The notes under the pieces: generated by a model
The model's input: only the letters and a program-made list of their open reading frames with translations
The model's database searches: none
What the model was told of the DNA's origin: nothing
Assembly: GCF_022698165.1 (NCBI RefSeq)
Contig: NZ_JALDAY010000011.1
Location: forward strand, 62,001 to 126,000
Origin: Streptomyces cylindrosporus
GTDB taxonomy: Bacteria; Actinomycetota; Actinomycetes; Streptomycetales; Streptomycetaceae
Length of the DNA: 64,000 bases
Direction: 5' to 3'
Part shown: in pieces, positions 32,721 through 41,416 of the stretch
Numbering within the stretch: position 1 is the first letter of the stretch
How the letters are laid out: each line of letters begins with the position of its first letter
Translations under genes and position numbers: made by a program

Positions 32721-34385
32721 TCAGCCGAGTTTGTCGGCCAGCGCCTTGAACTGGGCCCACGTCGTCCGTGGCCGCCCCGGATCCCACAGCTTCTGCACGG
32801 TCGCCCGCAGCGGCATCCGGATCCCGGCGGCGACCTGGTCCTGCGTCTGCGCGTTCGCGAGATCGCACCACACGGCGAAGGTCCCGCCGAGGATCTGGCC
32901 GTCGTACCTCGACGGCACCGCCTGCGTGCCGCGCACGACGAGCGGCGTCCACTGCTCGTAGATGCGCTGCCCGGTCGGGTAGACGAAGTTGTTGGGCTGC
33001 CCGAGCACGTAGTAGAGGAACTCGTCGTTGTAGTTGACGACCTTCCGCCCGGCGCTCAGGTACTCCACCGGCTGCCGCGCCCCGATCTCCTTGCCGGTCC
33101 AGTACCCCACCCGCAGGTCCTTGGCCGGCTGCACGGACGTACCCCTGAAGAACCCGTCGTTCCACACGCGCATGGTCCGGTCGTGCTGCCGGACGGTGTC
33201 GGCACGGTCGTTGAGCCAGCCGGTGGTCAGATCGGCGACGGTCGCGCCGGAGCCGTACCTGCTCTTCGCGGCGGCGGAGAGCTGGGGATAGGAGGTCGCC
33301 GGGCTGGACACCGTCAGCGCCTGGTACTCGTCCCCGCCGAGATTCCACTGGTCACCGGGAAAGAGACCGGCGTATTCGTTGAGCAGGTCGTCGACGATCT
33401 GGGCGGCGGCCGGCTTGGAGATGTCCACCGCCCCTCTCGTCGCCACCCCCTGCGCGTTGCGGAGCTGGAGATCGGGGTGAGCGGCGATGACCGCGCCGAG
33501 ATGCCCGGGCGAGTCGATCTCGGGCACGACGGTGATGTGCCGGCTCTCGGCGAGCGCGACGATCCGCTTGACCTCGGCCTTCGTCAGATGCGGCTGGGAG
33601 ACGACCTCGGGGTGGCTGTCCGACTCGATCCGGAAGCCCTGGTCGTCGGAGAAGTGCAGCCCCAGCTCGTTGAACTTCAGATCGCCGAGCTCCCGGACCC
33701 GGTCCTCGATCCACTTCGCCGTGTAGTGCTTGCGCGCGATGTCGAGCATGAACCCGCGCACCGGCTTGGCGGGTTCGTCCCGCACGACACCCTCCGGCGC
33801 CGTACCACCGCCGTGGACCTCCTGCTTCAACGTCCGGGTGCCGTAGAACACCCCCGCTTCCCCCGGCCCGCTGATACTGACCCGCCCGCCGCGGACGGTC
33901 ATGCTGTACGACTCCGGGTCCGCGCCCTCGTCGTCGTTCAGCGCCAGCCGCACGTCCCCGGCGCGCACGTCGTCCTTCTCACCGGCGTACGTCAGTCCCA
34001 GCTCGGAGGCGATCAGGCGGCCCTCGTCGGCGAGTTCCGCGTCGTTCACGACCACGCGCTCGGCGCGCGCCGGACGCCAGCCGGGCCCGCGCGCAGCGGT
34101 GTGCGAGCGCACGGCGGGGATGGTCCTGGGTGCCTGCGAGAGGGGGTACGACCGGGACGGGCTCGGCGAGGGACTCGCGCTGCGCGCGGCGCCGGGCGAG
34201 GAGGCCGACTTGGCGTCGGTGGGCCGTTCCTGCCGCTGGGCCGACCCCGCCGGGCTGCTGTCGTCGCCGGAGGCCCACAGTCCGAAGCCCACCCCGGCGC
34301 CGACCGTCACGGCGAAGGCCGTGCCGATCACCACCCGCGTCCTCATGTTCCGCGCCGGTCGCCGGCGCCTGTGCTGGCTCACCAC
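32721..34385 (-). CDS. Secreted beta-N-acetylhexosaminidase (GH20)
   Basis: A 554-aa protein. A basic N-terminus and one hydrophobic segment (VVIGTAFAVTVGAGVGFGLWA) direct export. A Ser/Pro linker and a GH20b-like domain (~100-210) follow, then the catalytic barrel: FMLDIARKHYTAKWI, LHFSDDQGFRIES, VVPEIDSPGH and NLGGDEY, the Asp-Glu catalytic pair. It removes terminal GlcNAc or GalNAc from chitin or wall fragments. No DasR-type site (TGGTCTAGACCA-like) was seen upstream. Two tandem GTG codons (34385, 34382) are possible starts. Confidence 0.92.
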   Translation of the reverse strand: MVSQHRRRRPARNMRTRVVIGTAFAVTVGAGVGFGLWASGDDSSPAGSAQRQERPTDAKSASSPGAARSASPSPSPSRSYPLSQAPRTIPAVRSHTAARGPGWRPARAERVVVNDAELADEGRLIASELGLTYAGEKDDVRAGDVRLALNDDEGADPESYSMTVRGGRVSISGPGEAGVFYGTRTLKQEVHGGGTAPEGVVRDEPAKPVRGFMLDIARKHYTAKWIEDRVRELGDLKFNELGLHFSDDQGFRIESDSHPEVVSQPHLTKAEVKRIVALAESRHITVVPEIDSPGHLGAVIAAHPDLQLRNAQGVATRGAVDISKPAAAQIVDDLLNEYAGLFPGDQWNLGGDEYQALTVSSPATSYPQLSAAAKSRYGSGATVADLTTGWLNDRADTVRQHDRTMRVWNDGFFRGTSVQPAKDLRVGYWTGKEIGARQPVEYLSAGRKVVNYNDEFLYYVLGQPNNFVYPTGQRIYEQWTPLVVRGTQAVPSRYDGQILGGTFAVWCDLANAQTQDQVAAGIRMPLRATVQKLWDPGRPRTTWAQFKALADKLG

Positions 34386-34555
34386 GCCAACCTAAGACCC
34401 TCGGAGGGCCGGATGCGTCCACCACACGTTCCGAAACTCTCCCCTCCGGGTGAAATTCGGGCATCCGTCGGACACGTCACGCCCACGACCGATAACGTGA
34501 CGCAACACCCTTCACAGCTTCCCCTGCCCACTCTGCCTACTCTGCCGAAACCCAC

Positions 34556-35104
34556 GTGACACCCACACACCTGCCTGGCCGAGTGGCCATACCGTCCCTG
34601 CCCAGCGTCCTGGGCGCGTTCAACTCCGCGCCATCGGCCGACGCCCGCAAACTACTGCTGGACTGCCTCCGCAGCCTGCGCTGGGCGGACCGGATCGCGG
34701 CGCACCGCCCGTATCCCGACGTCGACTCCCTCCTGGCGGCCTCGGACGAGGCGGCGTACGACCTGTCCCCGGGCGACCTGGCGGAAGCGCTGGTCGCGGA
34801 GACCCTCCCCACCCTGCCGGACGGAACGTACTCGGCCGCCCATACCGCCATGAGTGCCGCACATGCCGCATACGAGGCGAAGTTCGGCCACGCCTTCGTG
34901 ATCTGCCTGGAGGGCCTGCCGGCGGAGGAGGCCCTGGACCACGTACTGGAAGGTATCCGGTCTCGTTTGGCCAACGATCCGGAGGAGGAACGGGTGGTGG
35001 CGGCAGAGGAACTCCGGCGCCTGGCAAAGGAGCGGCTCGGGGATCTGCTCAGGGGCGCGGGGAACTGCGCGATCAACCCCCACGGTGCCGCACCCGGCAA
35101 TTAA
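34556..35104 (+). CDS. OHCU decarboxylase-like protein
   Basis: A 182-aa protein. NSAPSADARKLLLDCLRSLRWADRIAAHRPYPD, then SAAHTAMSAAHAAYEAKFGHAFVICLEGL and IRSRLANDPEEERVVAAEELRRL match the OHCU decarboxylase fold, which acts after urate oxidase. The canonical HPRIG(E) segment near the active site is not visible between the two blocks, so catalytic activity is uncertain. The last ~16 codons come from interspersed repeat copy 3. No other urate genes are nearby. Confidence 0.72.
   Translation: MTPTHLPGRVAIPSLPSVLGAFNSAPSADARKLLLDCLRSLRWADRIAAHRPYPDVDSLLAASDEAAYDLSPGDLAEALVAETLPTLPDGTYSAAHTAMSAAHAAYEAKFGHAFVICLEGLPAEEALDHVLEGIRSRLANDPEEERVVAAEELRRLAKERLGDLLRGAGNCAINPHGAAPGN
35051..35100. repeat. 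Interspersed repeat copy 3
   Basis: The 22-base core again, with extended similarity to copy 1 (both continue to a GCCGCACCC block). It provides the 3' end of the OHCU-decarboxylase-like gene, including residues LLRGAGNCAINPHGAAPGN. Confidence 0.75.
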
Positions 35105-35295
35105 CAGGTCACACCACCCCAGAAGCCGCTTTTTCTAACCCATCCGCGTGCCACTTTGATCACACCGGTAGGCCCCGCGTAAGCGCCGCAGGCAACCGTC
35201 GTTAGGATGCTGGGGGCCGGTGGACCGTACCCGGCCGGGCCCGACCGACAGGCAAAGCCGGCGCGGCCCCAATCCCCGCTCCCGGAGGGACTTCC

Positions 35296-35676
35296 GTGCC
35301 GGCTGGAACGCTGTACCGCGGCCGGGAAGGAATGTGGTCCTGGGTGGCTCACCGAGTCACCGGCGTCCTCATCTTCTTCTTCCTGTTCGTTCACGTGCTG
35401 GACACCGCTCTCGTCCGTGTCTCCCCCGAGGACTACGACAAGGTCGTAGCCACGTACAAGACCCCGATCGTGGGACTGCTGGAGTACGGCCTCGTCGCCG
35501 CCATCCTCTTCCACGCGCTCAACGGCCTGCGCGTCATCGCCGTCGACTTCTGGTCGAAGGGCCCGCGCTACCAGAAGCAGATGCTCTGGTCCGTCGTAGG
35601 CATCTGGGTCGTGCTCATGCTCGGGGCGATCTACCCCGTCCTCGGGCACGCCGCTCGTGAACTGTTCGGGAGCTGA
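35296..35676 (+). CDS. sdhC: Succinate dehydrogenase cytochrome b556 subunit
   Basis: A 126-aa membrane anchor with three helices. RGREGMWSWVAHRVTGVLIFFFLFVHVLD contains the SdhC signature and the first heme-side histidines; ILFHALNGLRVIAVDFW holds a further histidine. It anchors the SdhAB dimer and passes electrons to menaquinone. GTG start with GAGGGA 5 bases upstream. First gene of the operon; a TAGGAT -10-like hexamer lies at 35203 in the 191-bp gap. Confidence 0.95.
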   Translation: MPAGTLYRGREGMWSWVAHRVTGVLIFFFLFVHVLDTALVRVSPEDYDKVVATYKTPIVGLLEYGLVAAILFHALNGLRVIAVDFWSKGPRYQKQMLWSVVGIWVVLMLGAIYPVLGHAARELFGS

Positions 35677-35681
35677 CACCG

Positions 35682-36164
35682 ATGGCCACCACTGAATCCA
35701 AGGCGTCCGGGATCGGTCCCGTCGAGGGCGAGTCGCTCTACAACGTCGACAACCCGGCCCCCTTCATCGAGGCCCCGCGCAAGCGCACCAAGAAGACCCC
35801 GAAGTCCACCCGGGGCAACTTCGAGATGTACGGCTGGCTGTTCATGCGCCTGTCCGGCATCGTGCTGGTCGTCCTGGTCCTCGGCCACCTGCTGATCCAG
35901 CTCGTGCTGGACGGCGGCGTGTCGAAGATCGGCTTCGCCTTCGTGGCCGGCCGCTGGGCGAGCCCCTTCTGGCAGGTCTGGGACCTGCTGATGCTGTGGC
36001 TCGCGATGCTGCACGGCGCCAACGGCCTGCGCACGGTCATCAACGACTACGCGGAGCGCGCGAACACCCGCCTGTGGCTGAAGGGCCTGCTCTACACCGC
36101 CACGGTGTTCACCATCCTGCTGGGCACGCTGGTGATCTTCACCTTCGACCCGAACATCCGCTAG
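35682..36164 (+). CDS. sdhD: Succinate dehydrogenase hydrophobic anchor subunit
   Basis: 160 aa. About 45 hydrophilic residues precede three helices (LFMRLSGIVLVVLVLGHLLIQLVL, FWQVWDLLMLWLAMLHGANGLRTVIND, LLYTATVFTILLGTLVIF). The HGANGLRTVIND block carries a probable heme-ligand histidine. It lies 5 bases after sdhC and 22 before sdhA. An N-terminal extension of this kind is usual in actinobacteria. Confidence 0.95.
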   Translation: MATTESKASGIGPVEGESLYNVDNPAPFIEAPRKRTKKTPKSTRGNFEMYGWLFMRLSGIVLVVLVLGHLLIQLVLDGGVSKIGFAFVAGRWASPFWQVWDLLMLWLAMLHGANGLRTVINDYAERANTRLWLKGLLYTATVFTILLGTLVIFTFDPNIR

Positions 36165-36186
36165 GCACGGGGCTGAGGTACTCCTG

Positions 36187-37941
36187 ATGAAGATCCACAA
36201 GTACGACACCGTCATCGTCGGCGCCGGTGGCGCGGGCATGCGCGCGGCCATCGAGTCCACGAAGCGCAGCCGCACCGCGGTCCTGACCAAGCTGTACCCC
36301 ACCCGCTCCCACACGGGCGCCGCGCAGGGCGGCATGGCCGCCGCGCTGGCCAACGTGGAGGAGGACAACTGGGAGTGGCACACCTTCGACACGGTCAAGG
36401 GCGGTGACTACCTGGTCGACCAGGACGCCGCCGAGATCCTGGCGAAGGAGGCCATCGACTCGGTCCTCGACCTGGAGAAGATGGGCCTGCCGTTCAACCG
36501 CACGCCGAACGGGACCATCGACCAGCGCCGCTTCGGCGGTCACAGCCGTAACCACGGTGAGGCCCCGGTCCGCCGGTCCTGCTACGCCGCGGACCGCACC
36601 GGCCACATGATCCTCCAGACGCTGTACCAGAACTGCGTGAAGGAGGGCGTGGAGTTCTTCAACGAGTTCTACGTCCTGGACCAGCTGATCACCGAGGTGG
36701 ATGGTGTGAAGCGGTCGGCGGGCGTGGTCGCGTACGAACTCGCCACCGGCGAGATCCACGTCTTCCAGGCGAAGGCGGTCATCTACGCCTCCGGCGGCTG
36801 CGGCAAGTTCTTCAAGGTGACGTCGAACGCGCACACGCTGACGGGTGACGGTCAGGCGGCGGTCTACCGCCGGGGCCTGCCGCTGGAGGACATGGAGTTC
36901 TTCCAGTTCCACCCGACCGGCATCTGGCGCATGGGCATCCTGCTGACGGAGGGCGCCCGCGGTGAGGGCGGCATCCTGCGCAACAAGGACGGCGAGCGCT
37001 TCATGGAGAAGTACGCGCCGGTGATGAAGGACCTGGCGTCCCGTGACGTCGTGTCCCGCTCCATCTACACGGAGATCCGCGAGGGCCGGGGCTGTGGCCC
37101 CGAGGGCGACCACGTCTACCTGGACCTCACGCACCTCCCGCCGGAGCAGCTGGACGCGAAGCTCCCGGACATCACCGAGTTCGCGCGTACGTACCTCGGT
37201 ATCGAGCCGTACACCGACCCGATCCCGATCCAGCCCACCGCGCACTACGCGATGGGCGGCATCCCGACGAACGTCGAGGGTGAGGTCCTGGCGGACAACA
37301 CGACGGTCGTCCCGGGCCTGTACGCGGCCGGCGAGGTCGCCTGCGTGTCCGTGCACGGCGCGAACCGCCTCGGCACGAACTCCCTGCTGGACATCAACGT
37401 GTTCGGCCGCCGGGCCGGCATCGCGGCGGCGGAGTACAGCCAGAAGGCGGACTTCGTCGAGCTGCCGGAGAACCCCGCGGACCTCGTCGTCGCTCAGATC
37501 GAGCAGCTGCGTACGTCGACGGGCACCGAGCGGGTGTCGGTCCTCCGCCGTGAGCTGCAGGAGACCATGGACGCCAACGTCATGGTGTTCCGCACCGAGC
37601 AGACGATCAAGACGGCCGTCGAGAAGATCGCCGAGCTGCGCGAGCGCTACAAGAACGTGGCGATCCAGGACAAGGGCAAGCGGTTCAACACGGACCTGCT
37701 GGAGGCCATCGAGCTGGGCAACCTGCTGGACCTGGCCGAGGTCATGGCGGTGTCGGCGCTGGCCCGCAAGGAGTCCCGCGGCGGTCACTACCGCGAGGAC
37801 TACCCCAACCGCGACGACGTCAACTTCATGCGCCACACCATGGCGTACCGCGAGGTGGGCGACGACGGCGCCGAGTCCATCCGTCTCGATTACAAGCCGG
37901 TCGTCCAGACCCGCTACCAGCCGATGGAGCGTAAGTACTGA
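36187..37941 (+). CDS. sdhA: Succinate dehydrogenase flavoprotein subunit
   Basis: 584 aa. VIVGAGGAGMRAAIES binds FAD, and TRSHTGAAQGGM has the histidine that carries covalent FAD in this family. RFGGHSRNHGEAPVRRSC, QPTAHYAMGGI and HGANRLGTNSLLD are active-site blocks. It oxidises succinate to fumarate on the cytoplasmic side. It is joined to sdhB by a TGATG overlap. Confidence 0.97.
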   Translation: MKIHKYDTVIVGAGGAGMRAAIESTKRSRTAVLTKLYPTRSHTGAAQGGMAAALANVEEDNWEWHTFDTVKGGDYLVDQDAAEILAKEAIDSVLDLEKMGLPFNRTPNGTIDQRRFGGHSRNHGEAPVRRSCYAADRTGHMILQTLYQNCVKEGVEFFNEFYVLDQLITEVDGVKRSAGVVAYELATGEIHVFQAKAVIYASGGCGKFFKVTSNAHTLTGDGQAAVYRRGLPLEDMEFFQFHPTGIWRMGILLTEGARGEGGILRNKDGERFMEKYAPVMKDLASRDVVSRSIYTEIREGRGCGPEGDHVYLDLTHLPPEQLDAKLPDITEFARTYLGIEPYTDPIPIQPTAHYAMGGIPTNVEGEVLADNTTVVPGLYAAGEVACVSVHGANRLGTNSLLDINVFGRRAGIAAAEYSQKADFVELPENPADLVVAQIEQLRTSTGTERVSVLRRELQETMDANVMVFRTEQTIKTAVEKIAELRERYKNVAIQDKGKRFNTDLLEAIELGNLLDLAEVMAVSALARKESRGGHYREDYPNRDDVNFMRHTMAYREVGDDGAESIRLDYKPVVQTRYQPMERKY

Positions 37942-38702
37942 TGGCAACGCCTGTTCTGGACAAGGTGGAGGCAGAGTCCGCCGCGTCCCCCTACATCACG
38001 GTCACGTTCCGGGTCCGCCGCTTCAACCCGGAGGTCTCGGCCGAGGCGACGTGGGAAGACTTCCAGCTGGAGATCGACCCGAAGGAGCGCGTCCTCGACG
38101 GCCTCCACAAGATCAAGTGGGACGTCGACGGCACGCTGACCTTCCGCCGCTCCTGCGCCCACGGCATCTGCGGCTCGGACGCGATGAGGATCAACGGCAA
38201 GAACCGTCTCGCGTGCAAGACGTTGATCAAGGACATCAACCCGGAGAAGCCGATCACGGTCGAGCCCATCAAGGGCCTGACGGTCCTGAAGGACCTGGTC
38301 GTGGACATGGACCCGTTCTTCCAGGCGTACCGGGACGTGATGCCCTTCCTGATCACGAAGGACACGAACGAGCCGACCCGCGAACGCCTCCAGTCGGCGG
38401 AGGACCGCGAGCGCTTCGACGACACGACGAAGTGCATCCTCTGCGCGGCCTGCACGTCGTCGTGCCCGGTCTTCTGGAACGACGGCCAGTACTTCGGCCC
38501 GGCGGCGATCGTGAACGCCCACCGCTTCATCTTCGACAGCCGTGACGAGGCGGGCGAACAGCGCCTGGAGATCCTGAACGACCGCGACGGCGTGTGGCGC
38601 TGCCGCACGACCTTCAACTGCACGGACGCGTGCCCGCGCGGCATCGAGGTGACGAAGGCGATCCAGGAAGTGAAGAGGGCACTGATCACGCGCCGCTTCT
38701 GA
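37941..38702 (+). CDS. sdhB: Succinate dehydrogenase iron-sulfur subunit
   Basis: 253 aa. It has a plant-type [2Fe-2S] centre (SCAHGICGSDAM with an earlier spacing) and two C-terminal clusters (CILCAACTSSCPVF and CTDACPRGIEVTKAI), passing electrons from SdhA to the anchor. Coupled to sdhA by TGATG and followed by a strong terminator. Confidence 0.97.
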   Translation: MATPVLDKVEAESAASPYITVTFRVRRFNPEVSAEATWEDFQLEIDPKERVLDGLHKIKWDVDGTLTFRRSCAHGICGSDAMRINGKNRLACKTLIKDINPEKPITVEPIKGLTVLKDLVVDMDPFFQAYRDVMPFLITKDTNEPTRERLQSAEDRERFDDTTKCILCAACTSSCPVFWNDGQYFGPAAIVNAHRFIFDSRDEAGEQRLEILNDRDGVWRCRTTFNCTDACPRGIEVTKAIQEVKRALITRRF

Positions 38703-38721
38703 CCTTCTCGCCCCTGCCTCA

Positions 38722-38757
38722 GGGCCCTGTTTCCGTCACTTCGGAAACAGGGCCCTC
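38722..38757 (+). terminator. Terminator of sdhCDAB operon
   Basis: A perfect 15-bp stem (38722-38736 with 38743-38757) and a 6-base TCACTT loop, 20 bases after the sdhB stop, with GGTGTTTTGG after it. Confidence 0.92.
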
Positions 38758-38860
38758 TGGTGTTTTGGCCGGTTTGTGCTCCTGTCAGGGGGCACATCCC
38801 GCCGTCACACTCCTCTCGAATACCCAGACGGTCAGAAGGTGTTCGAGAAGGCGGGGGAAT

Positions 38861-39463
38861 GTGGGAACGCCTCCAGACGATCTGACATTCGGCTGGCAGC
38901 AGCCGACCCCGTTGGGATACGGGCAGGGAGCCAAGGAGGCTCAGTTCGTCGCCGCTCCGTTGCTAGCCGCAGCCGCTCTCGGCCTCGCCGGAGTGGTGGC
39001 GGCGGCAAAGGACAAGGTATTCCTCCTCCCTGGACCGACGCTCCTCGTCCTCGTCCTGTCGGCCATGGCCCTCATCTACAGCATTCAACTGGCCTATCAC
39101 GCACGTAAGTTCCTGTACTCACAGCAGGACGTCCTCGACTGGTTCGGTGCGGAGATCATCGACAACGATCTGCTGTGGCAGGAACTGCGCGAGGCCCAGA
39201 GTGGCGACTACAAGCTGTGGGAGAGGTACAACAACCAAGCAAACCGCCTCTTCAACTGGGGCACCGTGCTCCTCGGATTCGGCGTCGTCGCAGCTTTGGC
39301 CCCCGGCCGAGACAGCAGCCAACCGTACTGGCGGTGGTCGGCGGCAGGCATCGTCCTGGCCTGCACCTTCGGAGAGATCTACTGGCAGCGGAAACTCAGG
39401 CGCCAGGTCAACATCCGAGCCCAGCGCAAGCGTCCAGGAGTCAGCCAAGGAGGCTCATCATGA
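38861..39463 (+). CDS. Hypothetical membrane protein, 200 aa (DUF4231-like layout)
   Basis: Four hydrophobic segments in two hairpins (FVAAPLLAAAALGLAGVVAA, LLVLVLSAMALIYSIQLAYHA, WGTVLLGFGVVAALAP, WSAAGIVLACTFGEIYW) around a charged cytoplasmic loop (WFGAEIIDNDLLWQELREAQ...YNNQANRLF). GTG 38861 follows a GGGGGA run; no other start fits. It overlaps the next ORF by ATGA. Base composition is less extreme than in the neighbours. No function known. Confidence 0.7.
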   Translation: MGTPPDDLTFGWQQPTPLGYGQGAKEAQFVAAPLLAAAALGLAGVVAAAKDKVFLLPGPTLLVLVLSAMALIYSIQLAYHARKFLYSQQDVLDWFGAEIIDNDLLWQELREAQSGDYKLWERYNNQANRLFNWGTVLLGFGVVAALAPGRDSSQPYWRWSAAGIVLACTFGEIYWQRKLRRQVNIRAQRKRPGVSQGGSS

Positions 39464-39807
39464 CCATGCACGCAGTGGTACTCCCCGGTTATCAGCAGAG
39501 TCCGACCGTCTGTCTCATCGACGGCTGCCCCGCAAACCTGGGCATCGTGAGCCGCCGCGGGCATTGGCTGCGGGAATGGGAACGCTCGGTCGACTGTGGC
39601 CCGACCGCCATCGACGCGTTTCTGGCTAAGCACAACGCCGCCTTCCGAAGCAGGCACAAGATCGGCTGCCCTCTCGCGGATTTGCCGCCCGTAGTGCACG
39701 CTTCGTACCCGAATCCCGCGGATGGCAGGCCGCTGGGCGACCAATTGCGGGAAGTACTGCAGAAAGTGGCCGATGCCCGAACCCGGGGCGACCGACCCGA
39801 CTGCTGA
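39460..39807 (+). CDS. Small hypothetical protein, 115 aa
   Basis: Begins MTMHAVVLPGYQQSPTVCLIDGCPA in an ATGA overlap with the membrane protein, with AAGGAGG 6 bases upstream, so translation is well supported. Four cysteines (CLIDGC, DCGP, IGCPL) could form a metal or disulfide site. No family recognised. It is probably the partner of the upstream membrane protein. Confidence 0.68.
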   Translation: MTMHAVVLPGYQQSPTVCLIDGCPANLGIVSRRGHWLREWERSVDCGPTAIDAFLAKHNAAFRSRHKIGCPLADLPPVVHASYPNPADGRPLGDQLREVLQKVADARTRGDRPDC

Positions 39808-39826
39808 AGGGAATCCCGTACGCCGT

Positions 39827-40729
39827 TCATGTGCTCCCGCCATCGTTGCGCTTCGGGTGGTCGTACGTGCGGCCTTCCAGGGGCAGCCCGACGAACAGGT
39901 CCGACACGTCGGAGAAGACCTCCTCCTCGGCAGTGCGATCCGCCGGCAACTGATAGTGAAGCGCATCCAGCAGATCGAAGCGGTGCAGGTCGTACACGAT
40001 GTGCATGAGGCCCGAGTAGGCCTGTGCCGCTATCACCGCGCCCTTGTACGCCACGCCCGCCAACAGCAGGGTTACAGGGCACAGCCACCAGCCTGTTGGT
40101 TCGTCGCACAGGGCGCAGGCGGCTACGGCGGTAAGCGCGAGGAACGACCAGCAGAGGTTCACCGCCGTGTCGAGAGCGTCCCGGGCAGAGCTGAGCACCT
40201 CTGCCATGCGGTCGGACACCTGCAGGTAGATCCGCGGCCACGAGGTCAGCGTCGTCAGACCGTAGCGTTCTCCGGCACTCAACTCCCCTGCGCGCAGAGC
40301 GTTTCCGAGTGCGGTGGGCAGGAGAGCATCCGCAGGGGGGTATGCCGCGAGGCGACGGCGGGCGTCGGCCTGCACCCGCAAATCCCAGTCCCTGCCCTCC
40401 TCAGTCCCGTGGGCCTGCCGACGTAGGACCTCCCATCGCCGCCGCTGCCTCCGGGTCAACATCCCCGCAAGCTTCGCCGTAAACGACCAGCGATCCCAGT
40501 ACCCCTCCAGAACGCGTACGGCTCGCACCTGGAACGGATGCATCAGCAGAGCAAGCAGGGAAGCGCAGGCGATCACCATCACCAGCAGGCCCACCAGCAC
40601 TACCGACCGTGCAGGCCACACTGCTCCCCAGTCACTACGCCCCGAAAAACTCCCCGACCGCACCAGCGCGAGCACCCCGGCGACGAACAGCGCGCGCGGC
40701 GCGATGTGCACCGTGAGCACCCGTCGCAC
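39827..40729 (-). CDS. Hypothetical membrane protein, 300 aa
   Basis: A helix near residue 45 (SVVLVGLLVMVIACASLLALLM), an Arg-rich cytoplasmic stretch (RRQRRRWEVLRRQ), then two helices (~195-240, SFLALTAVAACALC and WLCPVTLLLAGVAYKGAVIAAQAY) and an acidic tail. The topology resembles the 38861 protein, but sequence similarity is not obvious. The start is a GTG at 40729. It converges on the small ORF at 39460. Function unknown. Confidence 0.68.
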   Translation of the reverse strand: MRRVLTVHIAPRALFVAGVLALVRSGSFSGRSDWGAVWPARSVVLVGLLVMVIACASLLALLMHPFQVRAVRVLEGYWDRWSFTAKLAGMLTRRQRRRWEVLRRQAHGTEEGRDWDLRVQADARRRLAAYPPADALLPTALGNALRAGELSAGERYGLTTLTSWPRIYLQVSDRMAEVLSSARDALDTAVNLCWSFLALTAVAACALCDEPTGWWLCPVTLLLAGVAYKGAVIAAQAYSGLMHIVYDLHRFDLLDALHYQLPADRTAEEEVFSDVSDLFVGLPLEGRTYDHPKRNDGGST

Positions 40730-40898
40730 CTAGCCCGCCTTCCCCATATGCCCCTGAGCGCTGTTCAGTATGGAGCGCGATGTCGAGTCGGGCGAAGGGA
40801 GGTTGGCTCGGTCTCCCCTGCGGCTGGGCCATGGATCCGCCTCGCGATCAGGAGACGGACTGCATGTTCGCCGGCCAACCCCCATGAGATTCAAGCCA

Positions 40899-41330
40899 CT
40901 TGTGTGACTTCAACCGCAAAGGACCCGCCGGCCCTCCTGAGAGAAGCCACCGCCACGCTCTCCGCTGCGGCGGCGGCACTGCTCGCCATACCCCCACTGC
41001 CTTCGCGACTGGGGCGTCGATTCGGACCTCGGCCCACTGGTGACTGGACGAATTGGAAGACCTCAGCGCCTGCCGTCGCCGGTCGGTGGCAGCGCGTCGA
41101 ATTCCGACTGGACGCGAGCGACAACCGGGCCAGCGTTCATTCCGACGGCGTGGAGCAGACCGATCTCACCGTCTCCACCAAGAACCACGGCGGCCGACTT
41201 CGTGTTCTCCGCCTTCGACAAGCTCAAGCTGGGCTGGCAGCTCTATCAGGACGACCCCACCCCGTCCTCCTACGACATCCGCGTGGACGACATCGCGTCG
41301 AGCACACGGCGTGCGGGTGGGTGTGACTGA
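40899..41330 (+). pseudogene. Decayed secreted carbohydrate-acting/binding protein
   Basis: In one frame a signal-like stretch (LREATATLSAAAAALLAIP) runs into GDWTNWKTSAPAVAGRWQRVEFRLDASDN and DGVEQTDLTVSTKN. The continuation DFVFSAFDKLKLGWQLYQDD and SYDIRVDDIASST is in the next frame, after a frameshift near 41175-41195. The combined sequence reads like the jelly-roll end of a secreted lectin or polysaccharide lyase. No single ORF covers it and most of the catalytic part is missing. The 687-bp gap 40730-41416 holds nothing else. Confidence 0.6.
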
Positions 41331-41416
41331 TTACGCCTTCCGGGGAAGAACTGGCAGGATGATGCGCTGGTTCAACAGCCTGATCCGGTATGGCGGGGAA
41401 GACGGGGGACGAGAGT

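Noticed and set aside
32721..34555. DasR operator near the hexosaminidase
   Set aside because: No sequence close to TGGTCTAGACCA was found in the upstream gap; the short GTCACG/CGTGAC inverted repeat there is too weak to assign.
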